From: Nocardioides sp. GY 10127
GTDB lineage: Bacteria; Actinomycetota; Actinomycetes; Propionibacteriales; Nocardioidaceae
Direction of reading: 5' to 3'
Length of the DNA stretch: 64,000 nt
Assembly (NCBI RefSeq): GCF_004919085.1
Contig: NZ_STGL01000009.1
Coordinates: forward strand, 1-64,000
The translations under genes were made by a program, and so were the position numbers. Shown piece after piece: positions 25,160 through 34,109 of this stretch (its first letter is position 1; each line of letters begins with the position of its first letter). The notes under the pieces were generated by a model. That model saw only the letters and a list, made by a program, of their open reading frames with translations, was not told the DNA's origin and did not search any database.

Positions 25160-26067
25160 GGCAGCAGGCCCGGCACCCGGTGCTGCTCCCACAGCGCCAT
25201 CCGGGTGCGGGCGGGCTCGCCGAGGGCGGCGATGACGGCGGGCAGCAGCAGCTCGGTGAGCAGGTAGCCGCCGGCCATCGACTGGTAGGCGCTGCCCACC
25301 GTGCTGGGCACGGCGAGCACGACGGAGGCGTCCCGCGAGACCGGGCAGGCGTGGTCGTCGGTGACGAGCAGGACCGTCGCCCCCGCGTGGTGCGCGGCCG
25401 TGGCCAGCTCGGCCGCGCTGTGCTGGTAGCGGTGGTAGTCGAAGACCACGAGGACGTCGCGGCGGCCGAGGTCGACGACGGCGCCGAGGTCGCGGCCCAG
25501 CGGGTCGCCGAGGTAGCGGACGCCGGGCCGCAGCTGCTCCAGGTGCAGCGCGAGGTTGCTCGCCAGCAGCGAGGAGAACCGGCCGCCGACCAGGAGCAGC
25601 CGGCGCGAGGTGTCGGCGAGCAGGGCGACGGCCGCCTCGAACGTGTCGGTGGGGACGGCGGCGAGCGCCGCCAGGGCGAGGTCCACCTGGGCGCGACCCT
25701 GGGCGACGGCGGCGGCCACGACCCCGTCCGGGTCGGCGGCAGGCGGGGCCGCGTCGCGCAGGCGGGAGATGGGGCCGGTGGACCGGGCGCTGAGCTCGCT
25801 GCGCAGCGACTGCTGGAGGTCGGCGAAGCCCTCGAACCCGAGGCTCTGGGAGAACCGCAGCACGGTGGGCGCGCTGACGCCGGCCCGCTCGGCCAGCCGG
25901 GCCGCGCTGGTCAGTCCGGCGCTGGGGTAGTCCGCGAGCAGCGCGCTGGCCACCCGCCGCTCGGCGCGGGAGAGGGACGACAGCGCCGCCGTCGTCAGGT
26001 CGTAGACGCGACCGGCCCCGTCGGTGGTCTCCGCCGCCGTGGGAACCGGGTCCGCCGTGTCGTCCAT
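25156..26067 (-). CDS. RpiR/MurR family transcriptional regulator with SIS domain
   Basis: 303 residues. The N-terminal HTH_6 domain (LSRAERRVASALLADYP..., AERAGVSAPTVLRFSQSLGFEGFADLQ) is followed by a SIS domain (RRLLLVGGRFSSLLASNLALHLEQL). SIS domains usually sense phosphorylated sugars, but RpiR proteins also sit in amine and amino-acid operons. It lies 12 bases after the amidotransferase gene and overlaps the decarboxylase start, so all three are one operon. It may regulate the facing glutamine-synthetase-like operon too. Confidence 0.92.
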   Translation of the reverse strand: MDDTADPVPTAAETTDGAGRVYDLTTAALSSLSRAERRVASALLADYPSAGLTSAARLAERAGVSAPTVLRFSQSLGFEGFADLQQSLRSELSARSTGPISRLRDAAPPAADPDGVVAAAVAQGRAQVDLALAALAAVPTDTFEAAVALLADTSRRLLLVGGRFSSLLASNLALHLEQLRPGVRYLGDPLGRDLGAVVDLGRRDVLVVFDYHRYQHSAAELATAAHHAGATVLLVTDDHACPVSRDASVVLAVPSTVGSAYQSMAGGYLLTELLLPAVIAALGEPARTRMALWEQHRVPGLLP

Positions 26068-26079
26068 GCCCCCACCCTG

Positions 26080-26913
26080 TCAGGCGGGCGCGAGCTGGAG
26101 GGTGCGGACGGCGCGGGTGGCCAGGTCGACGACGGTGACCGACTCCGGCTCCAGCTGCTCCCACCCGCCCTGCCACTGCCCGCCCTGGGCCGGGTCGGCC
26201 GACTCGGCCGACCCGAAGCCGGTGGAGCCGATGACGACCGACCCGTCGGCGCCGTGGCGCAGGCGGAGCCCGAAGTAGTCCTCCACGTGCTCGGCCGGCA
26301 TGCAGGCCGACTGCATCTCGTCGAGGTCGTCGGCGGGCAGGACCGCGGTCGCGCTGGCGTGCACGGCGACGAGCTGGTGCTCGTCCAGCACGAGGGCGTT
26401 GAGGCTGGAGACAGGGAAGTGCGCCCGCAGCTCGGCGACCGCGGCGAGCACGGCGGTGCCGAGGTCGGGGGACGAGGCGCGGTGGCGCCGCACGAGCATG
26501 AAGTAGCGCTCGGAGTCGGTCGTGCCGTGCAGGGCCGCGCGCTCGGCGTCCGTGAGGAGCGTGTCGAGGGTCTCGACGGGGCGCAGCGAGCCGTTGTGGG
26601 CGAACGCGATGCCCTGGGCGGTGAACGGGTGGGAGTTCTGCGGCTCGACCCGCATCCCGGAGGTGGCCCAGCGCAGGTGGACGACGGAGGCGGTGGACGC
26701 CCCGGTGTGGACGGCCGCGCCGAACTGCGCGTCGGTGTTGGCCGGCAGCGCGCTGACCTGCACGGACGGCTCGAGCCCCGCTCCTCCTGCCGCCATGCCC
26801 CACCCGTCACCGTGCAGGCGGGCGAGGTCGGTGAGCTCGGTCAGGGTCGTCTCGCCGACGACGCCGGCGACGGTGGAGGGGGCGGGGGAGACGATCCCCA
26901 GGAGGCGGCACAT
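26080..26913 (-). CDS. Class II glutamine amidotransferase (EgtC/GlxB-like)
   Basis: 277 residues of the Ntn-hydrolase amidotransferase family. The N-terminal nucleophile is Cys2 in MCRLLG, with the oxyanion/substrate loops LHGDGWGMA, LRWATSG and NSHPF plus FAHNGSL intact. There is no synthase partner domain, as in EgtC, which hydrolyses a gamma-glutamyl amide. The ATG at 26913 is fixed by the need for Cys2; an upstream in-frame start is rejected. Its position facing a glutamine-synthetase-like ligase suggests that it removes the gamma-glutamyl tag. Confidence 0.9.
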   Translation of the reverse strand: MCRLLGIVSPAPSTVAGVVGETTLTELTDLARLHGDGWGMAAGGAGLEPSVQVSALPANTDAQFGAAVHTGASTASVVHLRWATSGMRVEPQNSHPFTAQGIAFAHNGSLRPVETLDTLLTDAERAALHGTTDSERYFMLVRRHRASSPDLGTAVLAAVAELRAHFPVSSLNALVLDEHQLVAVHASATAVLPADDLDEMQSACMPAEHVEDYFGLRLRHGADGSVVIGSTGFGSAESADPAQGGQWQGGWEQLEPESVTVVDLATRAVRTLQLAPA

Positions 26914-27069
26914 GCCCACATTCTGCGGCGTTTGTAATGGATCGAACAAGACGAGTCATTCGATACTGATCTGAAACATGCGTGACATTCTTCGGCTGCA
27001 GGATGATGGCTGCACCGCCGTGGGGCACGCCGTTCGACGCCCCGCAACCGATCCGTGAGGAGACCGCCC
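26914..27069. promoter_or_regulatory. Divergent promoter region of the gamma-glutamyl gene set
   Basis: This gap is AT-rich for the window. It contains a direct repeat ACATTCT(G/T)CGGC at 26918-26929 and 26985-26996, sited close to each divergent start, plus GAGGAG at 27057 before the GTG at 27070. The repeats could be RpiR-binding sites. Confidence 0.45.
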
Positions 27070-28410
27070 GTGACCGCCCTGCAGACGCGCACCGACGCCG
27101 AGGTCGAGCGCAGCACCCAGGCCCTGCGAGAGGCCGGCACCCAGCTGCTGCTGGGGTCCGTCACCGACCTCGCCGGCGTGACCCGTGGCAAGTACGTGCC
27201 CCTCGACCGCGTCCCCGCCTTCCACCGCTCCGGCATGGGCGCCTCCCCGAGCTGGTCGGTGTTCTGCGTCGACAGCGGCATCGCGTTCACCCCCGAGCTC
27301 GGCGTGGTCGGCGACCTGCGCATCCGCGTCGACCCCACGCAGGCCCGCCCGGTCGAGGACGGCGTCGCCTGGGCGCCCGGCGAGTTCTACGAGCAGGACG
27401 GCACCCCCTCGTCCATGTGCACCCGCGGCGCCCTGGCCCGCCAGGCGGCCCGCGCGGCCGACCTCGGGCTCAGCGTGCTCGTCGGCGCCGAGCTGGAGTG
27501 CACCGTCCTCGCCCCCGACGGGAGCCACTCCACGACGTCCCCGTGGTCGCCCTACAGCGTGCGCACCTCGCTCGCCCACGCCGGCCTGCTCCGCGAGGTC
27601 ACCGCCCGCTTCGCCGCCGCCGGCCTGCCGATCGAGCAGCTGCACGACGAGTACGGCCACGACCAGCTCGAGCTCTCCCTGCCGCCGCTGCCGCCCGTCG
27701 AGGCCGCCGACGCCGTCGTCCTCGCGCGCATCCTGCTCTCCCGCGCGGCCGAGTCCCAGGGCCTGCGGATCTCCTTCTCGCCCGTCCCGTTCGCCGGCGA
27801 GGCCGGCAACGGCGCCCACCTGCACCTCTCGCTCGCGGACGAGGAGGGCCCGCTGCTCGCCGGCGGCGACGGCCCCCACGGGATGCGCGAGGCCGGGCAG
27901 CACGCGGTCGCCGGGCTCGTCGACAGCCTGCCCGAGCTGCTGGCGCTGCACGCCGGCTCGGTGCTCTCGCCCGTCCGGCTGCAGCCGGGCAACTGGGCCG
28001 GCGCCGCCGCGTGCTGGGGCCTGGAGAACCGCGAGGCCGCCGTCCGCCTGCTCGGCGCCACCCAGGGCAACCCGCACGGCGCCAACGTGGAGCTCAAGGT
28101 CGTCGACCCCAGCACCAACCCCTACCTCGCCGTCGCGACGATGCTCGGCGCCGCCCTCGACGGCATCGAGGAGAAGACCGAGCTGCCGGCCGAGGTCACC
28201 GACGCCCCCGACGGCGCGACGCTGCCGCCGCTGCCCACCACCCAGCGCGACGCGCTCGCCGCGCTCGACGGCTCCGCCCGCGCCCGCCGCCTCCTCGGCG
28301 ACGGGATCGTGGGCGGCGTCCTGGCCGTCCGCACCTACGAGGCCGACACCTTCGGGGAGCGTCCGGTCGCGGACGTCGCCGAGGCGCTGCGCCTCGCCTG
28401 GACCTGCTGA
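27070..28410 (+). CDS. Glutamine synthetase-like gamma-glutamyl-amine ligase
   Basis: 446 residues with the catalytic core of the glutamine synthetase superfamily: VGAELECTVL (metal Glu), HDEYGHDQLELSL, NGAHLHLSL, and LENREAAVRL with NVELKVVDPSTNPYLAVATML. It lacks the full signature of true GlnA and resembles PuuA/GlnA3/GlnA4-type ligases that join glutamate to polyamines or ethanolamine using ATP. The neighbours (amine-type permease, class III aminotransferase, FluG-like amidohydrolase, class II amidotransferase) support an amine-catabolic rather than nitrogen-assimilation role. The specific amine is unknown. Confidence 0.9.
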   Translation: MTALQTRTDAEVERSTQALREAGTQLLLGSVTDLAGVTRGKYVPLDRVPAFHRSGMGASPSWSVFCVDSGIAFTPELGVVGDLRIRVDPTQARPVEDGVAWAPGEFYEQDGTPSSMCTRGALARQAARAADLGLSVLVGAELECTVLAPDGSHSTTSPWSPYSVRTSLAHAGLLREVTARFAAAGLPIEQLHDEYGHDQLELSLPPLPPVEAADAVVLARILLSRAAESQGLRISFSPVPFAGEAGNGAHLHLSLADEEGPLLAGGDGPHGMREAGQHAVAGLVDSLPELLALHAGSVLSPVRLQPGNWAGAAACWGLENREAAVRLLGATQGNPHGANVELKVVDPSTNPYLAVATMLGAALDGIEEKTELPAEVTDAPDGATLPPLPTTQRDALAALDGSARARRLLGDGIVGGVLAVRTYEADTFGERPVADVAEALRLAWTC

Positions 28411-28579
28411 CCCCGACTGTCCCTCTCTCCACCCTCCTCTCCCGCTTCCCGCACCAGCCGCTCCACCGCCGCCCGTCAGGGCGTCGTCCTCCGCGACGGC
28501 GCCCCGGGCCGTCACGCCCTGATCCGCCCTGTCCCGCCCCGTTCTGCCCTGCCCCGACCCACCCACCGGAAGGCCCCTG

Positions 28580-30067
28580 ATGAGCTCGACCGCCACTCCC
28601 ACGCAACGCCGACGGCTGCCCCTCTGGGTGGCCCTCGCCCTCTCGCTGGCCACGATCGGCCCGACCCTCGCGATGTCCGGCAACGGCCAGGGCCTCGTGG
28701 GCACCGTCGGCGCCTCGGTGCCGCTGGTCTTCGTCATCGGCATCATCGGGGTCTCCCTGGTGGGCTACTCCTTCTACCGGCTCACCCAGCACCTGCACCA
28801 CGCCGGCAACTCCTACGCGCTGGTCGGCGCGACCGTCGGCCCGCGCTCGGGCTTCTTCTCCGGCTTCGCGATGCTCGGCGCCTACCTGGGCTTCTCGATC
28901 GGCACGCTGGCGCTGACCGCGGCGTTCGTCAACGCCTTCCTCGCCGAGCTCCAGCCCGACTCCGCCGACCCCTTCCAGCTGCCGTGGCTGCTCGTCGTGG
29001 TCGTCGGCGCGGCCGTCTCGCTGCTGCTGGCCGGACGGGACGTCTCGTTCCTCGCCAAGCTGCTGCTGGGCATCGAGGGCGTCGGCATCGTGGCGATGCT
29101 GATCCTGTCCTTCGTCATCCTCGGCAAGGGCGGCGCCGACACCACCGGCCTCGACCTCTCGACGTTCTCCTTCGGCGACGGCGGGCCGTCGGCCGTCTTC
29201 TCCGGCGTGGTCTCCGCGTTCCTGTCCTGGGCGGGCTTCGAGGCCTGCGCCTCGATGGGTGAGGAGACCGACGACCCCAAGCGCAACATCCCCCGCGCCC
29301 TGGCCGGCTCGCTCGTGCTCACCGGCGTGCTCTTCGTCTTCGTGATGTTCGCCCAGACCGTCGGCTTCGGCACCGACCAGGCCGGCCTCGACGCCTTCGC
29401 CTCCTCGGGCAACACCCTCGGCGACCTCGGCAGCACCTACATCGGCCAGTGGTTCTCGCTCATCATCATCTTCACCGCCACCGTCGCCGCGTTCGGCTGC
29501 CACATGGCCACCGCCGCCACCTCGGGCCGCATGCTCATGGCGTTCGCCCGCGACGGCTTCGGCCCGGCCGCCCTCGGCGTCGTCGACTCCACCGGCGGCC
29601 CCCGCCGCGCCAGCTGGCTGGTCATCGTCGTCGGCCTCGTCGCGAACCTGCTCTGCGGGATCACCGGCTGGCCCGACATGGGCTCCGGCTCGGCCGCCAA
29701 CGACACCTACTTCCTCTTCGCGGTGGCCGGCTCGGTCTCGCTGATGATCTGCTACTTCATGGTCGAGGTCGCCGCCGCCTGGTTCGTCGTCGCGCCCCGC
29801 TTCCACCACGTCCACGGCGGCCACGCGAAGCTGCGCGGCGTCGTCCTGCCCGTCATCGGCGCGGTCGTGATCCTCATCGTCCTGTGGACCAACGTCTCCT
29901 CGGCCACCTCGCCGTTCGACGCCACGATCCTCGGCCTGTGGTGGTGCCTCGTGGGCCTCGTCATCGCCCTCGTCGCCTCCCGCACTGCCAAGGCCGTGGG
30001 CGCCCGGCTCACCGCCGAGCTCAACGAGGGCGCGGCCGCGACCGCCGAGGTGGTGGAGGCCCGATGA
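28580..30067 (+). CDS. APC family amino acid/amine permease
   Basis: 495 residues with about twelve membrane helices. The first helix carries the family's unwound substrate-binding segment (IGPTLAMSGNGQGLVG), and the loop FLSWAGFEACASMGEETDDPKRNIPRAL is the APC signature. It imports an amine or amino acid by proton symport. It lies 169 bases after the ligase gene and overlaps the aminotransferase start by ATGA, so it belongs to the gamma-glutamyl operon and presumably brings in its substrate. Confidence 0.93.
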   Translation: MSSTATPTQRRRLPLWVALALSLATIGPTLAMSGNGQGLVGTVGASVPLVFVIGIIGVSLVGYSFYRLTQHLHHAGNSYALVGATVGPRSGFFSGFAMLGAYLGFSIGTLALTAAFVNAFLAELQPDSADPFQLPWLLVVVVGAAVSLLLAGRDVSFLAKLLLGIEGVGIVAMLILSFVILGKGGADTTGLDLSTFSFGDGGPSAVFSGVVSAFLSWAGFEACASMGEETDDPKRNIPRALAGSLVLTGVLFVFVMFAQTVGFGTDQAGLDAFASSGNTLGDLGSTYIGQWFSLIIIFTATVAAFGCHMATAATSGRMLMAFARDGFGPAALGVVDSTGGPRRASWLVIVVGLVANLLCGITGWPDMGSGSAANDTYFLFAVAGSVSLMICYFMVEVAAAWFVVAPRFHHVHGGHAKLRGVVLPVIGAVVILIVLWTNVSSATSPFDATILGLWWCLVGLVIALVASRTAKAVGARLTAELNEGAAATAEVVEAR

Positions 30068-31431
30068 CGGCGGGCAGCCCCACGCTCCCGACCCGCCCCA
30101 CGCTGCCCTACCCGACCCTCACGACCGCGCCGGCCGGCGTCAGCCTCTACGAGCGGGACGCACGGGCCGTCGCGGGCATCGAGAAGCTCCGGTTCTTCCC
30201 GATCGAGGTCGTCTCCGGCCACGGGTCGACGCTCGTCACGCCGGACGGCTCGGAGCTGCTCGACCTCTCCGCCACCTGGACCGCGTGCGGTCTCGGCCAC
30301 GGCCACCCGGCCGTGGCCGAGGCCTTGGCCCGCGCGGCCGTCGACGCCCCGGGCGCCGGCGGGCTGTCGGCGGTCCACCCCGCCTCCGTGGGTCTCGCTG
30401 AGGACCTGCTGGCCGTCGTCCCCGGCTCCGGGGACCGGCGCGTCTACCTCGGCCACGCCGGGTCGGACGCCAACGACGTCGCCATCCGCGCGGCCCGGCA
30501 CGCCACCGGTCAGCGCACCGTCGTGGCGTTCGAGCACAGCTACCACGGCGGGGTCGGCGTCGCGATGGGCGTCTCCGGCGTCCACGTGGAGGCCGGTGCC
30601 GAGGCCGACCCCGACGCGGTCTTCCTGCCCTACCCCAACCCCTTCCGCCCCGGGCCCGAGGGGATCGAGGCGGACGTCGTCGCGATCCTCGCCGCGGCGG
30701 ACGAGGCCCTGGCCTCCGGGACCGTCGCCTGCCTGCTCGTCGAGCCGATGCTGTCGGACGGCGGGATGGTCGTCCCGCCCGACGGGTTCCTCGCCCGGCT
30801 GCACGAGGTGTGCCGCCGGCACGGCGTGCTGATGATCTGCGACGAGGTGAAGGTGGGCCTGGGCCGCCCCGGCCTGCTGCACGCCTTCGCCCACGACGGG
30901 ATCGAGCCCGAGATCGTCACGTTCGGCAAAGCGCTGGGCGGGGGGCTGCCGCTCTCCGCGGCGGTCGGCCCGGCCGACGTCCTGGACGGGCCGGTGGGGT
31001 CCGCGCTGCTCACCACCGCCGGCAACCCGCTCTCCACCGCGGTGGGCCGGGCGGTGCTCGCCACCCTGGTCGCCGAGGAGCTGCCCCAGCGGGCGGCCAC
31101 GGTGGGCGCCGTCCTGGCCGAGGGGCTGCGGGCGCAGGACTGGGCCGGACGGCTCGGGGAGGTCCGCGGACGCGGCCTCATGCTGGGCGTCGAGCTCGTG
31201 GACGCCGACGGCGCGCCCGACCCGGCGCTGGCCGCGCGCACGGTCTACCGGGCGTGGCAGCTGGGCGCCGTCGTTCACTACGTCGGTGGGAACACCCTCG
31301 AGGTGACGCCCCCGCTCGTGCTCACCGCCGAGGAGGCCGCCAGGGCCGCCGAGATCCTGGGCTGGGCCGTGCGAGATGCTGCGGCCGGAGTGGTGACCGA
31401 CGAGGAGGTGGCTCCCTATGCCGGCTGGTGA
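30064..31431 (+). CDS. Class III PLP-dependent aminotransferase
   Basis: 455 residues. The class III fold is shown by FEHSYHGGVGVAMG, the pyridine-binding Asp in LMICDEVKVGLGRPG and the Schiff-base Lys289 in TFGKALGGGLP. Such enzymes move the omega-amino group of diamines, 4-aminobutyrate or similar compounds to 2-oxoglutarate or pyruvate. It overlaps both neighbours (ATGA with the permease, 14 bp with the amidohydrolase). The expected job is to turn the free amine end of a gamma-glutamylated diamine, or the released amine, into an aldehyde. Confidence 0.93.
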   Translation: MTAGSPTLPTRPTLPYPTLTTAPAGVSLYERDARAVAGIEKLRFFPIEVVSGHGSTLVTPDGSELLDLSATWTACGLGHGHPAVAEALARAAVDAPGAGGLSAVHPASVGLAEDLLAVVPGSGDRRVYLGHAGSDANDVAIRAARHATGQRTVVAFEHSYHGGVGVAMGVSGVHVEAGAEADPDAVFLPYPNPFRPGPEGIEADVVAILAAADEALASGTVACLLVEPMLSDGGMVVPPDGFLARLHEVCRRHGVLMICDEVKVGLGRPGLLHAFAHDGIEPEIVTFGKALGGGLPLSAAVGPADVLDGPVGSALLTTAGNPLSTAVGRAVLATLVAEELPQRAATVGAVLAEGLRAQDWAGRLGEVRGRGLMLGVELVDADGAPDPALAARTVYRAWQLGAVVHYVGGNTLEVTPPLVLTAEEAARAAEILGWAVRDAAAGVVTDEEVAPYAGW

Positions 31432-32620
31432 GACCCCGGGCCTGCCGCCCGACCTGGACCTGCTGTCGGGGATCGAGGACGTCGTCCCCGCCGGGCTGGC
31501 CCGCGCCGTCCGGGAGGTGCCGCTCGTGGACCACCACGTGCACGGTGCCTTCACCGCGGACGTCGAGCGCTCGGCCTTCGAGTACGCGCTGGTCGAGGCC
31601 TCGACCGACCCCGTGCCCGCCTGGGACTCCGCGTTCGCGACGCCGCTCGGCCTCTCGCTGCGACGCTGGTGCGCCCCCCTGCTCGGCCTGCCGGCCCACG
31701 CCGGCGGCGAGGAGTACTGGGAGGCCCGCTCGGCGCTCGGTGCCGACGAGCTCGCCCGCCGCTTCACCTCCGCCGCGGGCGTGGAGCGCTGGGTCGTGGA
31801 CACCGGCTTCTCCGGGGGGTCGGTGCAGTCGCCGACCGCCCTGGCCGGGACCGGCGGCGGCACCTGGTCGGAGATCGTCCGGCTGGAGCCGATGGTGGAG
31901 CGCGTGGTCGCCGAGGTGGCGCCCGCGGACGTCGCCGACGAGGTGCGGACGCGGCTCGCCGCCGCGACCGCGGGGCCCGAGCAGGTCGGCGTGAAGTCGA
32001 TCGCCGCGTACCGGTGCGGGTTCGACATCGACTGGTCGCGGCCCACCGACGCGGCCGTGGCCGCGGCGGCCTCCGCCCTCGCGGCCGCCACCCCCGACGG
32101 GGAGACCCCGCGGGTGGCCGACCCCGTGCTCATCGCGTTCGCGGTGCACGAGGCCGCCGCGCTCGGACTGCCGATCCAGCTGCACGTCGGCTTCGGCGAC
32201 CGCGACCTCGACCTGCACCGCACCGACCCGCTGCTGCTCCTGCCGCTGCTGCGGACGGTCACCGTGCCCGTCCTGCTGCTGCACTGCTACCCGTTCCACC
32301 GGCAGGCGGCCTACCTCGCCCAGGCGTTCGACCACGTCAGCTTCGACATCGGCCTCGCGATCAACTACCTCGGACCCCGCTCCGTCGAGCTGGTCGGCGA
32401 GGCGATGGAGCTCGCGCCGTTCGCCAAGCAGCTGTACTCCTCCGACGCGTTCGGCCCGCCCGAGCTGCACTTCCTCGGGTCGGTGCTGTGGCGGCGCGGC
32501 ATGGCCGTCACCCTCGGCACCTGGCTGCGGCGCGGTGACTGCTCCGAGGCCGATGCCGTCGATGCGCTTCACGCGATCGCGGGTCGGAACGCGCGGCGGG
32601 TGTACGGGTTGCCGGGCTGA
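31418..32620 (+). CDS. FluG-like amidohydrolase
   Basis: 400 residues of the metal-dependent amidohydrolase_2 family. The N-terminal metal motif is LVDHHVHG. Later segments LPIQLHVGFGDRDLDL, VLLLHCYPFHRQAAYLAQ and QLYSSDAFGPPELHFLG supply the remaining His and Asp ligands. The same domain is fused to a glutamine-synthetase-like domain in FluG proteins; here the two halves are separate genes of one operon. The reaction of the FluG amidohydrolase half is not established; cleavage of a gamma-glutamyl amide is a reasonable inference. Confidence 0.87.
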   Translation: MPAGETPGLPPDLDLLSGIEDVVPAGLARAVREVPLVDHHVHGAFTADVERSAFEYALVEASTDPVPAWDSAFATPLGLSLRRWCAPLLGLPAHAGGEEYWEARSALGADELARRFTSAAGVERWVVDTGFSGGSVQSPTALAGTGGGTWSEIVRLEPMVERVVAEVAPADVADEVRTRLAAATAGPEQVGVKSIAAYRCGFDIDWSRPTDAAVAAAASALAAATPDGETPRVADPVLIAFAVHEAAALGLPIQLHVGFGDRDLDLHRTDPLLLLPLLRTVTVPVLLLHCYPFHRQAAYLAQAFDHVSFDIGLAINYLGPRSVELVGEAMELAPFAKQLYSSDAFGPPELHFLGSVLWRRGMAVTLGTWLRRGDCSEADAVDALHAIAGRNARRVYGLPG

Positions 32621-32658
32621 CGGTGGCTGGTGGCTGCTGCCGGCTGGCTGGCCGGTGG

Positions 32659-33018
32659 GCGGTGTGTGAGCAACCTTTGTGTCGCCCGGTGGGGTTGCTG
32701 GCGCACCGCCGGTGGCGGCTGAGCTGGTGGGCGGTGCGTGAGCAACCTGTTGGCTGCCGCAGCAGGTTGCTCAGCCACCGCCCCTCGGCGTCCTGCTGGG
32801 GAGCGGTGGCTCAGCAACCGATGAGTCGGCCGCTGAGGTTGCTGGCGCACCGCTCGCCAGCAGCCCGCCGGCGCCGGACGTCATACGAACCGGCCGTGAA
32901 TCAGTGCGGTGGGTATGACGTCCCGGGTGGCGGGTGCGGGACGTCATGCGAAGTGGCCCTGAGACGGCTCAGCTGTATGACGTCCGGGGCCGGCCGAGGA
33001 GCGGTGGCTGAGCAACCG
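32659..33018. repeat. Mixed cluster of family-B and family-A palindromic repeats
   Basis: Family-B half-sites (GCGGTGTGTGAGCAACC at 32659-32675, then GGTTGCTGGCGCACCGC-type partners) alternate up to about 32853. From 32863 to 33018 runs a block with family-A palindromes (GACGTCATACGAA, TATGACGTC, GACGTCATGCGAA, TATGACGTC) ending in a family-B half-site. The 32863-33018 block is repeated at 34244-34399 with six mismatches in 156 bases and no gaps. Confidence 0.85.
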
Positions 33019-33068
33019 ACCCGCAGCCACACCGCGTTGCTCAGGCACGCCCGCGCCGGCCGTCGGAG

Positions 33069-33108
33069 GTCATACGAACAGGCCGTGGAATGGCCCTGTT
33101 CGTATGAC
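33069..33108. terminator. Family-A hairpin at the 3' end of the Ltp-domain gene
   Basis: GTCATACGAACAGG at 33069-33082 is the exact reverse complement of 33095-33108, with a 12-base loop. It is the most perfect family-A copy and lies 26 bases beyond the stop of the minus-strand Ltp-domain gene, so it could end that transcript. Confidence 0.6.
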
Positions 33109-33134
33109 GTCCTCGGCGCGGACGTGAGGCCGGG

Positions 33135-34109
33135 TCAGAGACCGATCTTGTTGACCGCGTATGTCGCCTGGGCGACGGTGAACTGCGACCCGTAGGCGCT
33201 GGACAGCTGATCGATCAGCCCCTGCCGGGAGAACGGCTGGAAGTCGAGGTACGACTTGGCCGCCCGGACCGCCTGCTTGTTCCAATCGGTGTCCAGCTGG
33301 TCGACTGCCCAGGTGGCGTCGGCGAGCTTGAACCCGGAGCCGTAGTCGGACGACAGCTGGTCGATGAGGCCCTGGCGGCTGAACGCCTGGAACTGCAGGT
33401 AGTCCTTGGCCGCAGCCAGTGCGTTGGACATGGCGAGCGTGATCTTGGAGCGGCTCGGGTCCTTCGGGAAAGCGTCCTTCTCGTCAGCCACGCCGTCGCC
33501 GTCGCTGTCCTTGCTGTACCGCGCATCGTCCGGGAAGGCATCGAGCTGGTCGGCTACACCGTCCTCGTCGCTGTCCTTGCTGTACTTGGCGTTCTTCGGG
33601 AAGGCGTCCTTGTAGTCCGGGACGCCGTCCTTGTCGGTGTCGACATCGTCGGCGGTCTGGACCTTGGGGTCGTCGGGCGCGTAGTCCTCGTCGTCGGTGA
33701 CCCCGTCGCCGTCGGAGTCGACGGGCTCCACGTCAGGCTCGTCCTCGGTAGCCGGTGTCGGGTCGCTCTCCGCGACGTCGACGGCGCTCGTCCCCGTCTC
33801 CGCGGCTGCCGGCGTGGTGTCCTCGTCCTCTCCGCTCAGGGCGCCGATGAACGTGAGGAGCAGGAACGCGGCGATCAGGCCGCTGAGCACCTTGTGCCTC
33901 ACGAACCAGTTCTTCTTGGCGGGGTCCGGGTCCGCTGCGTGGGAGGTTCCCGCCTGGGCGGTTGCCCCGGCGACCTCGGGTCGCTGTGCCGTGGAGCCGC
34001 CGGCATCGCCGCCCGGAGCCGTGTGCTCAGTCCACTTCTGCCCGTCCCAGTAGCGGAGCCCGGTTCCGGAGTGGTCCTGGTACCAACCGGGCGGGGGAGT
34101 CTGGTTCAT
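33135..34109 (-). CDS. Ltp-domain surface protein with calcium-binding repeats
   Basis: 324 residues. A DUF2510 motif (PPPGWYQDHSGTGLRYWDGQKW) at the cytoplasmic N-terminus is followed by one membrane helix at about 72-91. Then comes an acidic linker with thrombospondin type 3-like repeats (DSDGDGVTDDED, DTDKDGVPDYKD, DSDEDGVADQLD, DSDGDGVADEKD). Two C-terminal Ltp repeats end it (AAKDYLQFQAFSRQGLIDQL and AAKSYLDFQPFSRQGLIDQL). Ltp domains occur in host surface lipoproteins and in a streptococcal phage superinfection-exclusion protein. The ligand here is unknown. The gene is flanked by 156-bp direct repeats. Confidence 0.88.
   Translation of the reverse strand: MNQTPPPGWYQDHSGTGLRYWDGQKWTEHTAPGGDAGGSTAQRPEVAGATAQAGTSHAADPDPAKKNWFVRHKVLSGLIAAFLLLTFIGALSGEDEDTTPAAAETGTSAVDVAESDPTPATEDEPDVEPVDSDGDGVTDDEDYAPDDPKVQTADDVDTDKDGVPDYKDAFPKNAKYSKDSDEDGVADQLDAFPDDARYSKDSDGDGVADEKDAFPKDPSRSKITLAMSNALAAAKDYLQFQAFSRQGLIDQLSSDYGSGFKLADATWAVDQLDTDWNKQAVRAAKSYLDFQPFSRQGLIDQLSSAYGSQFTVAQATYAVNKIGL

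Noticed and set aside
23669..26803. A single 1044-residue decarboxylase
   Set aside because: The frame stays open through the RpiR and amidotransferase genes, but the real start is the GTG at 25159 overlapping the RpiR stop; upstream translation is low complexity.
27070..28410. Housekeeping glutamine synthetase GlnA
   Set aside because: It lacks the full GlnA signatures and lies with amine-catabolic genes, fitting a gamma-glutamyl-amine ligase.
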